Part shown: positions 29,341 through 39,620 of the stretch, piece after piece
Position numbering within the stretch: the stretch's first letter is position 1
Layout of the letters: every line of letters starts with the position of its first letter
NCBI RefSeq assembly: GCF_001883705.2
Contig: NZ_MDEQ02000013.1
Location: forward strand, 124,001 to 188,000
DNA: 64,000 nucleotides
Direction: 5' to 3'
Source of the DNA: Burkholderia catarinensis
GTDB taxonomy: Bacteria; Pseudomonadota; Gammaproteobacteria; Burkholderiales; Burkholderiaceae
The notes under the pieces: generated by a model
The model's database searches: none
The model's input: only the letters and a program-made list of their open reading frames with translations
What the model was told of the DNA's origin: nothing
Made by a program: the position numbers and the translations under genes

Positions 29341-30480
29341 TTACTTGCCGCCGATGCTCTTCAGCGGCTTCCACTCGCCCTTCTCGACCTTGTACATCGT
29401 GATGCCGCCGTTCTTCAGGTCGCCCTTCGCGTCATACGCGACGTGCGTCGACGTGACGCCCGCCATGTCGCTCTTCGCGAGCACCGGCAGGTACTTCGCC
29501 GGATCGGTCGAATCGGCCTTCTTCATCGCGTTGAACATCGCCATCGCGCCGTCGTACGAATACGGCGAGTACGTCTGCACTTCTTCGCCGAAGCGCTTCT
29601 TGTACTTGTCCGCGTACGTCTTGCCGCCCGGCATCTCTTCGAGCGGGAGACCGGCCAGCGATGCGATCGTGCCTTCGGACGCGTTGCCCGCGATCTTCAG
29701 GAACGTCGGCGTCTTCACCATTTCGCCGCTCATCAGCGGTGCGGCGATGCCGAGCGTCTTCATCTGCTTGACCATCGGCGCTGCCTGCGAATCCGCGCCG
29801 CCGTAGTAGACGAGGTCCGGCTTCGCGGCCTTCAGCTTCGTCAGGATCGCCTTGAAGTCCACGGCCTTGTCGTTCGTGAACTCGCGGTCGACGATCGTCG
29901 CGCCGCCGGCCTTCGCGGCCTTCTCGAACTGGTCGGCGAGACCCTGGCCGTACGCCGTGCGGTCGTCGACGATCGCGATCTTCTTCATGCCGAGATCCTT
30001 CGACGCGAACGTGCCGGCCACCGAGCCCTGCTGCGTGTCGGACGTCATCATGCGGAAGGTCGTCTTGTAGCCCTGCTGCGTGTATTCCGGCGCCGTCGCC
30101 ATCGCGATCTGCGGAATGCCCGCGTTCGCATAGATGCGCGAGGCCGGAATCGTCGTGCCCGAGTTGAAGTGGCCGAGCATGCCCTTGATGCCGTCGTCGA
30201 CGAGCTTCTGCGCCACCGTCGTGCCGGTGCGCGGGTCAGCCTGGTCGTCCTGCGTGTCGAGCACGAACTTCACGGCCTTGCCGCCGATCTTCGGGTTCGT
30301 CGCGTTGAAATCCTCGATCGCGAGCACGATCCCGTTCTGCATATCCTTGCCGTAATGCGCCTGCGCGCCCGTCATCGGCCCTGCGTAACCAACCTTCACG
30401 TCATCCGCATGGGCCGTCCCCGCCAGCGACATGACCGCGACGAACGTCGCGCCTGCCACCTTTTTCATCGTGTGTTGCAT
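29341..30480 (-). CDS. Branched-chain amino-acid ABC transporter binding protein (LivK/LivJ-like)
   Basis: A 379-residue type-I periplasmic binding protein. The signal peptide starts MQHTMKKVAGATFVAVMSLA and ends at THA/DD. The mature part has VKVGYAGPMTGAQAHYGKDMQNG, typical of the Liv family. AAGGAGATGCT precedes the ATG at 30480. It lies 84 bp downstream of putA on the same strand with no liv permease or ATPase beside it. Co-expression with proline catabolism would suggest a proline or related amino-acid ligand, but Liv proteins usually bind Leu/Ile/Val. Confidence 0.88.
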   Translation of the reverse strand: MQHTMKKVAGATFVAVMSLAGTAHADDVKVGYAGPMTGAQAHYGKDMQNGIVLAIEDFNATNPKIGGKAVKFVLDTQDDQADPRTGTTVAQKLVDDGIKGMLGHFNSGTTIPASRIYANAGIPQIAMATAPEYTQQGYKTTFRMMTSDTQQGSVAGTFASKDLGMKKIAIVDDRTAYGQGLADQFEKAAKAGGATIVDREFTNDKAVDFKAILTKLKAAKPDLVYYGGADSQAAPMVKQMKTLGIAAPLMSGEMVKTPTFLKIAGNASEGTIASLAGLPLEEMPGGKTYADKYKKRFGEEVQTYSPYSYDGAMAMFNAMKKADSTDPAKYLPVLAKSDMAGVTSTHVAYDAKGDLKNGGITMYKVEKGEWKPLKSIGGK

Positions 30481-30564
30481 AGCATCTCCTTGGTACCAGG
30501 GTAAATGGAGCGGCTTCGGGATCGCCTTGCCGCTTCCTTTGTTTGATCCGAACGGCAAGGATGG

Positions 30565-33500
30565 TCAGCCGATCGTCATCAAATTCGCATTGCCGCCCGC
30601 CGCGGCCGTGTTCACGCTCACCGAGCGCTCCGTCAGCAGCCGTTCCAGCGCGTAATCCTCCGCGTCGCCGTTCTCGAACGCGCCCACCGATACGCCCTGC
30701 ACCGACACGATCGGGCCCGGCCGCTGCGCGACGTCCTTCACGAGCGTCTGCAGTTCGTCGCTATCGCCTTCGAACAGCACCGCGTCGAATGCCGCGTCGG
30801 CCTGCTTGCGCACGGCCGCGTGCGCCTTCAGCGACGCCGGCAGCGCGGCGACGAGCGCCTCGCCGGCCGCGCCGGCGAACAATGCGCGGTTACCGGTCGC
30901 CAGCACCGCCGCGAACTGCGCGCGCGCGCCGCCCGGCGTCGCCGCGACACACAGCACCGTGCCGCGCGGGCCGAGTGTATACGTGTTTCGCTCGCCCGTC
31001 GGACCGGTCAGCACGGCGGTCGCGCCCGCCGGCACCTGGGCGAGATAACCGTCGCAACGCGCGGCCAGCGCCGGCTCGCGCTGCTCGATCAGCCAGTCGC
31101 GCAGCGTGGTCAGCGCCGCCGCCGGGTTGCCGCGCGCGTCGCCTTCGACCGCGCCGTCCGCCACCAGCGTCTGCGCGAGCGAGCGCGGCAGGCCCGACGG
31201 GCGCGTCGCGAGCAGGCGCTGCAGGTACAGCGCGCCGCCGGCCTTCGGGCCCGTGCCCGACAGCCCTTCGCCGCCGAACGGCTGCACGCCGACCACCGCG
31301 CCGATCACGTTGCGGTTCACGTAGATGTTGCCGACGTGCGCGTTCGAGATCACGTGCGCGATCGTCTCGTCGATCCGCGTGTGGATGCCGAGCGTCAGCC
31401 CGTAACCGGTCGCGCGGATCTGCTCGAGCAGCTTGTCGAGCTGGCTGCGGCGGTAGCGCACCACGTGCAGCACGGGGCCGAACACTTCACGCTTCAGCTC
31501 GTCGATGCTGCCGATCTCGATCAGCGTCGGCGGCACGAACGTGCCGTGCGCGCATGCATCGGGCGCCGGCAACTGCGTGACCGCGTGGCCCTTGTCCTGC
31601 ATCGCAGCAACGTGCGTGTCGATCGTCTGCTTCGCGTCGCCGTCGATCACCGGGCCGACGTCCGTCGACAGCCGGTCGGGGTTGCCGAGCGCCAGCTCGT
31701 GCATCGCGCCCTTGAGCATCGTCAGCGTGCGTTCCGCGACATCGTCCTGCAGACACAGAACGCGCAGCGCCGAACACCGTTGACCGGCCGAGTCGAACGA
31801 CGACTGCATGACGTCCGCGACGACCTGCTCCGCGAGCGCCGACGAGTCGACGATCATCGCGTTCTGCCCGCCCGTTTCGGCGATCAGCGGGATCGGCTTG
31901 CCGTCCGGGTCGAGGCGCGCGGACAGCGTCTTGTTGATCAGGCGCGCGACTTCGGTCGAACCCGTGAACATCACCGCGCGCGTGCGCGGATCGGCGACCA
32001 GCGCCGCGCCGACGGTCTCGCCGTCGCCCGGTAGCAGCTGCACCGCGCCGGCCGGCACGCCGGCCTCGCGCAGCAGGCGCACGGCCTGGGCGGCGATCAG
32101 CGGCGTCTGTTCGGCCGGCTTCGCGAGCACCGTATTGCCGGCTGCCAGCGCCGCGGCGACCTGGCCCATGAAGATCGCGAGCGGGAAGTTCCACGGGCTG
32201 ATGCAGACCACGGGGCCGAGCGGGCGGTGCGTGTCGTTCGAGAATTCGTCGCGGATCTGCGCGGCGTAGTAGCGCAGGAAGTCGACCGCTTCGCGGATCT
32301 CGGCGATCGCGTTCGGCAGCGACTTGCCGGCTTCGCGCACGATCAGGCCCATCAGCGTATGCATCTGTGCTTCGAGCAGGTCCGCCGCGCGCACCAGGCA
32401 ATCGGCGCGCGCATCGACCGGCGTCGCCTGCCAGATCGGCGCGGCGGCCACCGCGTGTGCAAGCGCCGCGCTCACGTGTTCGGCCGTCGCTTCGCTGACC
32501 GTGCCGACCACGTCGCGCTGGTCGGCCGGGTTGCGCACGTCGCGGGCCGGCGCGTCGGCGAGCGCGTCGTCGGCGAGCAGCGGCGCCGCGCGCCACGGGA
32601 AATGCGCGCTCGCGAGCAGCGCGGACGACAGCGACGCGAGACGGTGTTCGTTCGACAGGTCGAGGCCCATCGAGTTGGGACGCTCGTCGCCGTACAGGTT
32701 GCGCGGCAGCGGGATCTTCGCGTGCGGCGCGCCGAGCGGCGTGACCTTCATCGCTTCGTCGACCGGGTCGGCGACCAGTTCCTTCACCGACACGGTTTTA
32801 TCCGCGATGCGGTTCACGAACGACGTGTTCGCGCCGTTCTCCAGCAGGCGGCGCACCAGGTACGCGAGCAGCGTCTCGTGCGTGCCGACCGGCGCGTACA
32901 CGCGGCACGGGCGGTTCAGCTTGTCGCGGCCCGTGACTTCCTCGTACAGCGGCTCGCCCATCCCGTGCAGGCACTGGAATTCGTACTGGCCCGGGTAGTA
33001 GTTCTGGCCCGCGAGCTGGTAGATCGCGGCCAGCGTGTACGCGTTGTGCGTCGCGAACTGCGGGTAGACGGCATCGGGCGCCGCGAGCAGCTTCTTCGCG
33101 CACGCGAGGTACGACACGTCCGTGTAGATCTTGCGCGTATAGACCGGATAGCCTTCGAGGCCGTCGACCTGCGCCCGCTTGATCTCGGAATCCCAGTACG
33201 CGCCCTTCACGAGGCGGATCATCAGGCGGTGACGGCTGCGGCGCGCGAGGTCGATCAGGTAGTCGATCACGAACGGGCAGCGCTTCTGGTAACCCTGCAC
33301 CACGAAGCCGATGCCGTTCCAGCCCGCGAGATCCGGATCGAAGCACAGCGCCTCGAGCAGGTCGAGCGACACCTCGAGGCGGTCGGCTTCCTCCGCGTCG
33401 ATGTTCAGGCCGATGTCGTAGCGGCGCGCAAGCAGCGCGAGCGAGCGCACGCGCGGCAGCAGTTCGCTCATCGCGCGGTCCTGCTGCGAGCGTGAGTAGC

Positions 33501-34497
33501 GCGCGTGCAGCGCCGACAGCTTGATCGAGATGCCGGGGCCTTCGTAGATGCCGCGGCCGCCGGCCGCCTTGCCGATCGCGTGGATCGCCTGCTCGTACGA
33601 TGCGTAGTAGCGCTGCGCATCCTCTTCGGTCGTCGCCGCTTCGCCGAGCATGTCGTACGAGTAGCGGAAGCCGCGCGCTTCGTACTTGCGGCTGTTCGCG
33701 AGCGCTTCGGAGATCGTCTCGCCGGTGACGAACTGCTCGCCCATCAGGCGCATCGCCATGTCGACGCCCTTGCGGATCAGCGGCTCGCCGCCGCGGCCGA
33801 TCAGGCGCGTCAGCGCCGACGACAGCCCCGCTTCGCTGTTGGTCGTCACGAGCTTGCCCGTGATCATCAGCCCCCAGGTCGCCGCGTTCACGAACAGCGA
33901 CGGTGCGTGGCCGACGTGCGAGCGCCAGTCGCCCTTGCTGATCTTGTCGCGAATCAGCGCATCGCGCGTCGCGCGGTCGGGAATGCGCAGCAGCGCTTCG
34001 GCGAGGCACATCAGCGCGACGCCTTCCTGGCTCGACAGCGAGAATTCGTGGATCAGCCCCTCGACGCCGCCGCCCGAGCTCTTCTCGCGCAGCGCCTCGA
34101 CGAGCTTCGTCGCGAGCGCCTGCGCGTCCGCCTGCAGGTTCGCGGGCAGGCGCGCCTGGCCGAGCAGGAACGGCACGCATTCCGGCTCGGGGCGGCGGTA
34201 CGCGGCCGTGATCGCCGCGCGCAGCACCGATTGCGGCTGCACGTTCTGCGCGAACTCGAGGAACGGATGCGGCGAGTTGTCGTCGTCCTGGTCCGCGGCC
34301 TGGCCGTCCGCGAGCTCCGTGACGCCGCTGTGGCCCGACAGTTCGGGCGGCAGCTGGCCGTGCTCGATCCGCTCGAGATACGCGAAGATCGCCTGCTTGA
34401 TCAGCCAGTGGGGAGTGCGCTCGAGACGCGCGGCAGCGTCCTTGAGGCGCGAGCGAAGTAGGTCGTCGACCTTGACGCCGAGAGTCGTGCTTGCCAT
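30565..34497 (-). CDS. putA: Trifunctional proline utilisation protein PutA
   Basis: A 1310-residue PutA that oxidises proline to glutamate through proline dehydrogenase (FAD) and pyrroline-5-carboxylate dehydrogenase (NAD). The N-terminus (about 1-50: TTLGVKVDDLLRSRLKDAAARLERTPHWLIKQAIF) is a ribbon-helix-helix DNA-binding domain, so it is also a repressor. The PRODH barrel includes YSYDMLGEAATTEEDA and RLVKGAYWDSEIKRAQ. The P5C dehydrogenase includes SPWNFPLAIFMGQ, the ETGGQNAMIVD segment and the catalytic Cys in SAGQRCSALR. The C-terminal domain is as in long PutAs. The start at 34497 fits the RHH domain. GTTGCA operators lie upstream. Confidence 0.95.
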   Translation of the reverse strand: MASTTLGVKVDDLLRSRLKDAAARLERTPHWLIKQAIFAYLERIEHGQLPPELSGHSGVTELADGQAADQDDDNSPHPFLEFAQNVQPQSVLRAAITAAYRRPEPECVPFLLGQARLPANLQADAQALATKLVEALREKSSGGGVEGLIHEFSLSSQEGVALMCLAEALLRIPDRATRDALIRDKISKGDWRSHVGHAPSLFVNAATWGLMITGKLVTTNSEAGLSSALTRLIGRGGEPLIRKGVDMAMRLMGEQFVTGETISEALANSRKYEARGFRYSYDMLGEAATTEEDAQRYYASYEQAIHAIGKAAGGRGIYEGPGISIKLSALHARYSRSQQDRAMSELLPRVRSLALLARRYDIGLNIDAEEADRLEVSLDLLEALCFDPDLAGWNGIGFVVQGYQKRCPFVIDYLIDLARRSRHRLMIRLVKGAYWDSEIKRAQVDGLEGYPVYTRKIYTDVSYLACAKKLLAAPDAVYPQFATHNAYTLAAIYQLAGQNYYPGQYEFQCLHGMGEPLYEEVTGRDKLNRPCRVYAPVGTHETLLAYLVRRLLENGANTSFVNRIADKTVSVKELVADPVDEAMKVTPLGAPHAKIPLPRNLYGDERPNSMGLDLSNEHRLASLSSALLASAHFPWRAAPLLADDALADAPARDVRNPADQRDVVGTVSEATAEHVSAALAHAVAAAPIWQATPVDARADCLVRAADLLEAQMHTLMGLIVREAGKSLPNAIAEIREAVDFLRYYAAQIRDEFSNDTHRPLGPVVCISPWNFPLAIFMGQVAAALAAGNTVLAKPAEQTPLIAAQAVRLLREAGVPAGAVQLLPGDGETVGAALVADPRTRAVMFTGSTEVARLINKTLSARLDPDGKPIPLIAETGGQNAMIVDSSALAEQVVADVMQSSFDSAGQRCSALRVLCLQDDVAERTLTMLKGAMHELALGNPDRLSTDVGPVIDGDAKQTIDTHVAAMQDKGHAVTQLPAPDACAHGTFVPPTLIEIGSIDELKREVFGPVLHVVRYRRSQLDKLLEQIRATGYGLTLGIHTRIDETIAHVISNAHVGNIYVNRNVIGAVVGVQPFGGEGLSGTGPKAGGALYLQRLLATRPSGLPRSLAQTLVADGAVEGDARGNPAAALTTLRDWLIEQREPALAARCDGYLAQVPAGATAVLTGPTGERNTYTLGPRGTVLCVAATPGGARAQFAAVLATGNRALFAGAAGEALVAALPASLKAHAAVRKQADAAFDAVLFEGDSDELQTLVKDVAQRPGPIVSVQGVSVGAFENGDAEDYALERLLTERSVSVNTAAAGGNANLMTIG

Positions 34498-34552
34498 GGT
34501 GGGTTCGTGCGCCGGAGCGAGCCCGGCAATGTGGTGTAAGAGGATGCGCGAA

Positions 34553-34581
34553 ATCCTACGGCACGCAATAAAAAGGTGCAA
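34553..34581 (-). promoter_or_regulatory. Sigma-70 promoter of putA
   Basis: On the minus strand a TTGCAC -35 (34576-34581) and a TAGGAT -10 (34553-34558) are separated by exactly 17 bp; transcription would start near 34546. The -35 box is embedded in a GTTGCA motif, so PutA binding there would block RNA polymerase. Confidence 0.6.
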
Positions 34582-34753
34582 CCAAATTGAGAGGTAGGTT
34601 GCACCCTCAAGTTAGCCAATATAATCAGCCACTTACACGGTTGCAACCTAGGGGTTGCCCGTGGTCGGAGGATCGGTGTTTTCCCTGAGCGGGCCGGTTT
34701 GACGTGCGTGCGCAACCTTCGGCGCGCGCCGAAGCGGGCGAAAACGGGTTGCA
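34575..34753. promoter_or_regulatory. PutA operator cluster (GTTGCA motifs)
   Basis: GTTGCA, the core bound by the ribbon-helix-helix domain of E. coli PutA, occurs at 34577-34582 (minus), 34598-34603 (plus), 34640-34647 (both strands, palindrome GGTTGCAACC) and 34748-34753 (plus). The first two form a perfect inverted repeat, GGTGCAACC / GGTTGCACC, with a 13-bp gap. Near-matches lie at 34654 and 34711. The rest of the 365-bp gap between putA and priA shows no gene. Confidence 0.7.
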
Positions 34754-34862
34754 CTGGGTGCGGCGCCCGGGTGCGGGCGTGCGACGAGAAACAGTTCGGG
34801 GGCGCCCGGCGGCCCGGGCTTCTATACCGCGGCACGCCGCGCGACGCTCGCGCGGGCGCCGT

Positions 34863-37124
34863 TCAGATATCCAGCGGATCGACCTCGACGCTCCACCGCA
34901 GTACGCCCTTCAGCGCGCGCAGCTCGGGCTGCCATGCACGCAGCGTATGCTGCAGCGCCGCCCGCGATGCGCTTTCGAGCAGCAGCTGCGCGCGGTGGAC
35001 GTTCGCGACCTTGACGATCGTCATCGGCACCGCGTCGTACACGGTCACGCGATCGGCGCCCGGCAGCCCCGGCAGCGCGGCCGCGGCCTGCAGCAGGAAC
35101 GCGAGCGCCGCGTCGAGCGTGCGTCCTTCGGCGCGCAGCAGCGCCTGGTAGACGAACGGTGGCAAGTGCGCGTCGCGGCGCTCGCCGAGCGTCGAATTCG
35201 CGAAGCCGATGTAATCCTGCCGCCCGAGCGCGTGGTACAGCGCGTGGCGCGGGTAACGCGTCTGCACGAGCACCTCGCCCGGCAGCCCGGCGCGCCCCGC
35301 GCGGCCGCTCACCTGCATCAGTTGCGCGAACAGCCGCTCGCTCGCCCGGAAGTCGTGCGAGAACAGCGCGGTATCGGCATTGAGCACGCCGACGAGCGAC
35401 ACGCGCTGGAAGTCGTGCCCCTTCGCGATCATCTGCGTGCCGACGAGGATGTCGACCTCGCCCGCATGCACGTCGGAGAAAAGCGCCTGCGCGCTGCCCT
35501 TGCGGCGCGTGCTGTCCGCGTCGATCCGCAGCACGCGCGCGCCCGGCACGGCCTCGGCGAGCGCCTCCTCGATGCGCTGCGTGCCGCGCCCGAGCGGCGC
35601 GATGTCGACGTTCCCGCACTCGGGGCACGAGCGCGGAATGCGCGCTTCCCAGCCGCAGTGATGGCAGCGCAGCGCGTGCTCGGGCTTGTGCAGCACGACA
35701 TACGCGCTGCAGCGCGGGCAGCCCGCGACCCAGCCGCATGCGTCACACGCGAGCTGCGGTGCGTAGCCGCGCCGGTTCAGGAACACGAGGCTCTGCTCGC
35801 CGCGTTCGAGGCGCGCCCTCAGCCCCGCGACGAGCGGCCCCGACAGCCCGCCCATCGACGCGCGCCCGCGCCGCCGCTCCTCTTCGAGATCGATCAGCCG
35901 CACGGTCGGCAGCGTCGCGTCGGCCACCGCGCGGCGCGACAGCGTGAGCCGCGTGTAGCGCCCCTGCTCTGCCTGCCACCAGCTTTCGAGCGACGGCGTC
36001 GCCGAGCCGAGCACGACCGTGACGCCGAGTTGCTTCGCGCGCCACACGGCGAGATCGCGCGCCGAATAGCGCAGCCCTTCCTGCTGCTTGTACGCGGGCT
36101 CGTGCTCCTCGTCGACGACGATCAGCGCGAGCGTCGGCATCGACGCGAGCACCGCGAGGCGCGTGCCGAGCACGATCCGCGCGCGGCCCGTGTGCGCGGC
36201 CAGCCAGTTGCGCGCCCGCTCGCCCTCGGCGAGCCCGCTGTGCAGCGTGACGATCGCGTCGTCGGCGAGCGCGCCCGCGAAGCGCGCGCGAAACGCGGCC
36301 TCGAACTGCGGCGTCAGGTTGATTTCGGGGACGAGGACGAGCGCCTGCGCGTCCGGCCGCGCGTCGAGCAGCGACGCGAGCGCATGCAGGTAGACCTCGG
36401 TCTTGCCGCTGCCCGTCACGCCGTGCAGCAGGAACGGCGCGAAGCCCTGCGCGGCGCGGATCGCGTCGAGCGCCTCGGCCTGCTGGTCGGTGAGCGCCGG
36501 CGGCACAGTTCGTCCACCGGTTGTCGACAGGTTATCCACAGCTTTGGGCACAGGTGCATCGGCCCAGCCGATCTCCTCGACATCGACCCAGCCACGTGCC
36601 GCCCAGTCGTCGAGCGTCGCGGCCGCCTTCGGATGCAGCGCGCGCGCATCGGGCAGCGTCAGCGAGCCGGTATCGACGAGCGCCTGCGCGAGCCGCCGCA
36701 GCGCCGCGCCGCGCGCGGGCAACGCATCGGGCAGCGCCGCGCGGCCGGCTTCCGTCGGTTGGTAGCGCACCTCGGGCGCGAGCAGCCGCCCCCAGCGCCC
36801 GGCGTCGCGCAGCGCCTGCGGCAGTGCCGGCAACGCGACCTCGCCACGCCCGCGCTGATAGTAGTCGGCGGCGAACGACACGAGCGCAAGCCAGTCCGCC
36901 GACAGCGGCGGCAGGTCGGCGCAGATCGCGTCGATCGCGCGCAGCCGGGACGGCGGCACATCGGTGTGAGTCGTCACTTCGCAGACGAGCCCGACGGCCT
37001 GCCGCTTGCCGAACGGCACCTGCACGAGCGTGCCGGGCACGGGCGCCGGCTGCGCGTCGCAGCGGTAGTCGAACAGGGTCGCGAGCGGATGGTCGAGCGC
37101 GACGCGCAGGTAAGTGCCGTCCAT
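34863..37124 (-). CDS. priA: Primosomal replication-restart helicase PriA
   Basis: A 753-residue 3'-to-5' superfamily-2 helicase that reloads the replisome at stalled forks. The N-terminal DNA-binding domain begins MDGTYLRVALDHPLATLFDY. The helicase core has Walker A GVTGSGKTEVY, Walker B VVDEEHE and GSATPSLES. A zinc-binding insertion has eight cysteines (CDACGWVAGCPRCS and CHHCGWEARIPRSCPECG). Motifs V/VI lie around GTQMIAKGHDF and QVSGRAGRAG. The start at 37124 has GGAGCGCCGTG upstream. A perfect DnaA box lies inside the gene. Confidence 0.94.
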   Translation of the reverse strand: MDGTYLRVALDHPLATLFDYRCDAQPAPVPGTLVQVPFGKRQAVGLVCEVTTHTDVPPSRLRAIDAICADLPPLSADWLALVSFAADYYQRGRGEVALPALPQALRDAGRWGRLLAPEVRYQPTEAGRAALPDALPARGAALRRLAQALVDTGSLTLPDARALHPKAAATLDDWAARGWVDVEEIGWADAPVPKAVDNLSTTGGRTVPPALTDQQAEALDAIRAAQGFAPFLLHGVTGSGKTEVYLHALASLLDARPDAQALVLVPEINLTPQFEAAFRARFAGALADDAIVTLHSGLAEGERARNWLAAHTGRARIVLGTRLAVLASMPTLALIVVDEEHEPAYKQQEGLRYSARDLAVWRAKQLGVTVVLGSATPSLESWWQAEQGRYTRLTLSRRAVADATLPTVRLIDLEEERRRGRASMGGLSGPLVAGLRARLERGEQSLVFLNRRGYAPQLACDACGWVAGCPRCSAYVVLHKPEHALRCHHCGWEARIPRSCPECGNVDIAPLGRGTQRIEEALAEAVPGARVLRIDADSTRRKGSAQALFSDVHAGEVDILVGTQMIAKGHDFQRVSLVGVLNADTALFSHDFRASERLFAQLMQVSGRAGRAGLPGEVLVQTRYPRHALYHALGRQDYIGFANSTLGERRDAHLPPFVYQALLRAEGRTLDAALAFLLQAAAALPGLPGADRVTVYDAVPMTIVKVANVHRAQLLLESASRAALQHTLRAWQPELRALKGVLRWSVEVDPLDI
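36532..36540 (+). promoter_or_regulatory. Perfect DnaA box inside priA
   Basis: TTATCCACA matches the high-affinity DnaA consensus exactly. One isolated box in a gene could be chance or could titrate DnaA; a second perfect box lies about 730 bp away. Confidence 0.5.
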
Positions 37125-37268
37125 CACGGCGCTCCGACGGCGGCGGCACGCGCCGCATGGACGGCCGGCATCCGCGCCCGCATCGCGGCAACGCACTTAA
37201 AGTAAAACTTCAGATTCGGCGCTAAGTTTTGGATTCGCATTAGGAATCGCCGTATACCCTGCCCAGCC

Positions 37269-37277
37269 TGTGGATAA
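37269..37277 (-). promoter_or_regulatory. Perfect DnaA box upstream of priA
   Basis: TGTGGATAA on the plus strand is TTATCCACA on the minus strand, an exact consensus DnaA box 145 bp upstream of the priA start. DnaA control of a replication-restart gene is plausible but unproven. Confidence 0.5.
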
Positions 37278-37366
37278 CTTTGTTGAGAACTCGTCGTGCA
37301 ATGGCCGCAACGCGCGCGGGGCCGTGCTTTCGGCTATTTTTCGCCGCTTGCGACGGTGCCCCGCGG

Positions 37367-37385
37367 AGCCTTATTCCATAAGGCT
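37367..37385. repeat. Perfect 19-bp palindrome upstream of priA
   Basis: AGCCTTAT-TCC-ATAAGGCT has perfect 8-bp arms. It could be an operator or form a short hairpin; no factor is recognised. Confidence 0.5.
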
Positions 37386-37575
37386 GCTATTCAAATCACC
37401 GAACCATAGCGAGATAATTTGACCGATACGGGGCTCTACCGCGCTGCAACGTGGAAAATGTGCATAAGTCAAGTCTTGACAAGCACTGAATCGGCAACCG
37501 GTGCGGGGTTGCGTCCTGTTTAGTATCGACAGCGAAACGCTGTCATCCCGCAGTGCAGCATGACAGCGCTTGCGT

Positions 37576-38670
<1,095 letters not shown>

Positions 38671-38776
38671 GGTAGGAGCGACGATGCGAAGGCAAAGCGG
38701 CATTTTACCGGACAGCCGCCGCCGGGCCGCACATGCCGATGCGATGGCGGCCATATGACGCGCGCGATGGCTCCGT

Positions 38777-38782
38777 TATGAT
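38777..38782 (+). promoter_or_regulatory. Candidate -10 box of pheC
   Basis: TATGAT lies 37 bp before the pheC ATG, in the short hemE/pheC divergent region. The -35 at 17-bp spacing is poor, so this is a weak call. Confidence 0.35.
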
Positions 38783-38819
38783 CGGACGCTCATATCGAAC
38801 AAAACGAAGGAGGAGACCG

Positions 38820-39620
38820 ATGAAGACATTCGCCACGCTCGCCGCGGCCGCGCTGCTCTGCTGCGCCGCCGCGCACGCGCAAACCGGCGCGGGCACGGCC
38901 GCAGCCGCACCGGGCGCCGGTTCGCGACTCGACGACGTGCTCGCGCGCGGCTCGCTGCGCGTGTGCACGACGGGCGACTACAAACCGTATTCGTACTACC
39001 GCGCGGACGGCCGCTTCGAGGGCATCGACATCGACATGGCCGAATCGCTCGCGAAATCGCTCGGCGTGAAGACCGACTACGTGAAGACGAGCTGGCCGAC
39101 CTTGACCACCGATTTCGTCGCGAAATGCGACATCGCGGTGGGCGGCATCTCGACGACGCTCGAGCGCCAGAAGCGCGTGTTCTTCACGCAGCCGTACGTC
39201 GTCGACGGCAAGACGCCGATCGCGCGCTGCGCGGACGCCGACAAGTACCAGACCGTCGCGCAGATCGACCGGCCCGAAACGCGCGTGATCGTGAACCCAG
39301 GCGGCACCAACGAGCGTTTCGCGAAGCAGTTCTTCACACACTCAAACCTGACCGTCTATCCGGACAACGTGACGATCTTCAAGCAGATCCTGGCGGGCAA
39401 GGCAGACGTGATGGTGACCGATGCGTCCGAGACGCTGCTGCAGCAAAAGCTGAATCCGGGCCTGTGCTCGGTGCATCCGGACAAGCCGTTCCAGTTCGGC
39501 GAAAAGGCGTACATGGTGCCGCGCGGCGACGCCGCGTTCCAGCAGTACGTCGACCAGTGGCTGCATCTCGCGCTGTCGACCGGCGAATACCAGGCGATTT
39601 CGGACCAGTGGCTGAAGTAA
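38820..39620 (+). CDS. pheC: Periplasmic cyclohexadienyl dehydratase
   Basis: A 266-residue periplasmic protein with a signal peptide (MKTFATLAAAALLCCAAAHA). It has the solute-binding fold but follows P. aeruginosa PheC, which converts prephenate to phenylpyruvate and arogenate to phenylalanine. Matching stretches are RLDDVLARGSLRVCTTGDYKP, TSWPTL, VNPGGTNERFAKQF and VTDASETLLQ. The glutamate in TDASE (E204) corresponds to the catalytic acid of PheC that true binding proteins lack. GGAGGAGACCG precedes the ATG. A plain amino-acid binding protein is the alternative, but the catalytic residue argues for the enzyme. Confidence 0.8.
   Translation: MKTFATLAAAALLCCAAAHAQTGAGTAAAAPGAGSRLDDVLARGSLRVCTTGDYKPYSYYRADGRFEGIDIDMAESLAKSLGVKTDYVKTSWPTLTTDFVAKCDIAVGGISTTLERQKRVFFTQPYVVDGKTPIARCADADKYQTVAQIDRPETRVIVNPGGTNERFAKQFFTHSNLTVYPDNVTIFKQILAGKADVMVTDASETLLQQKLNPGLCSVHPDKPFQFGEKAYMVPRGDAAFQQYVDQWLHLALSTGEYQAISDQWLK

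Larger units (their letters stand above)
37125..37575. other. Non-coding region between hemE and priA
   Basis: About 450 bp of lower-GC sequence. It holds a perfect DnaA box (37269-37277), an 8-bp-arm palindrome (37367-37385) and a hairpin GACAGCG-AAA-CGCTGTC (37528-37544) just past the hemE stop. No convincing coding frame is seen, although a minus-strand shadow frame crosses it. The priA promoter should lie here; I could not fix its position. Confidence 0.5.

Noticed and set aside
38820..39620. Calling this gene an ordinary amino-acid binding protein
   Set aside because: The PheC catalytic glutamate (TDASE) and close PheC-like stretches favour cyclohexadienyl dehydratase.
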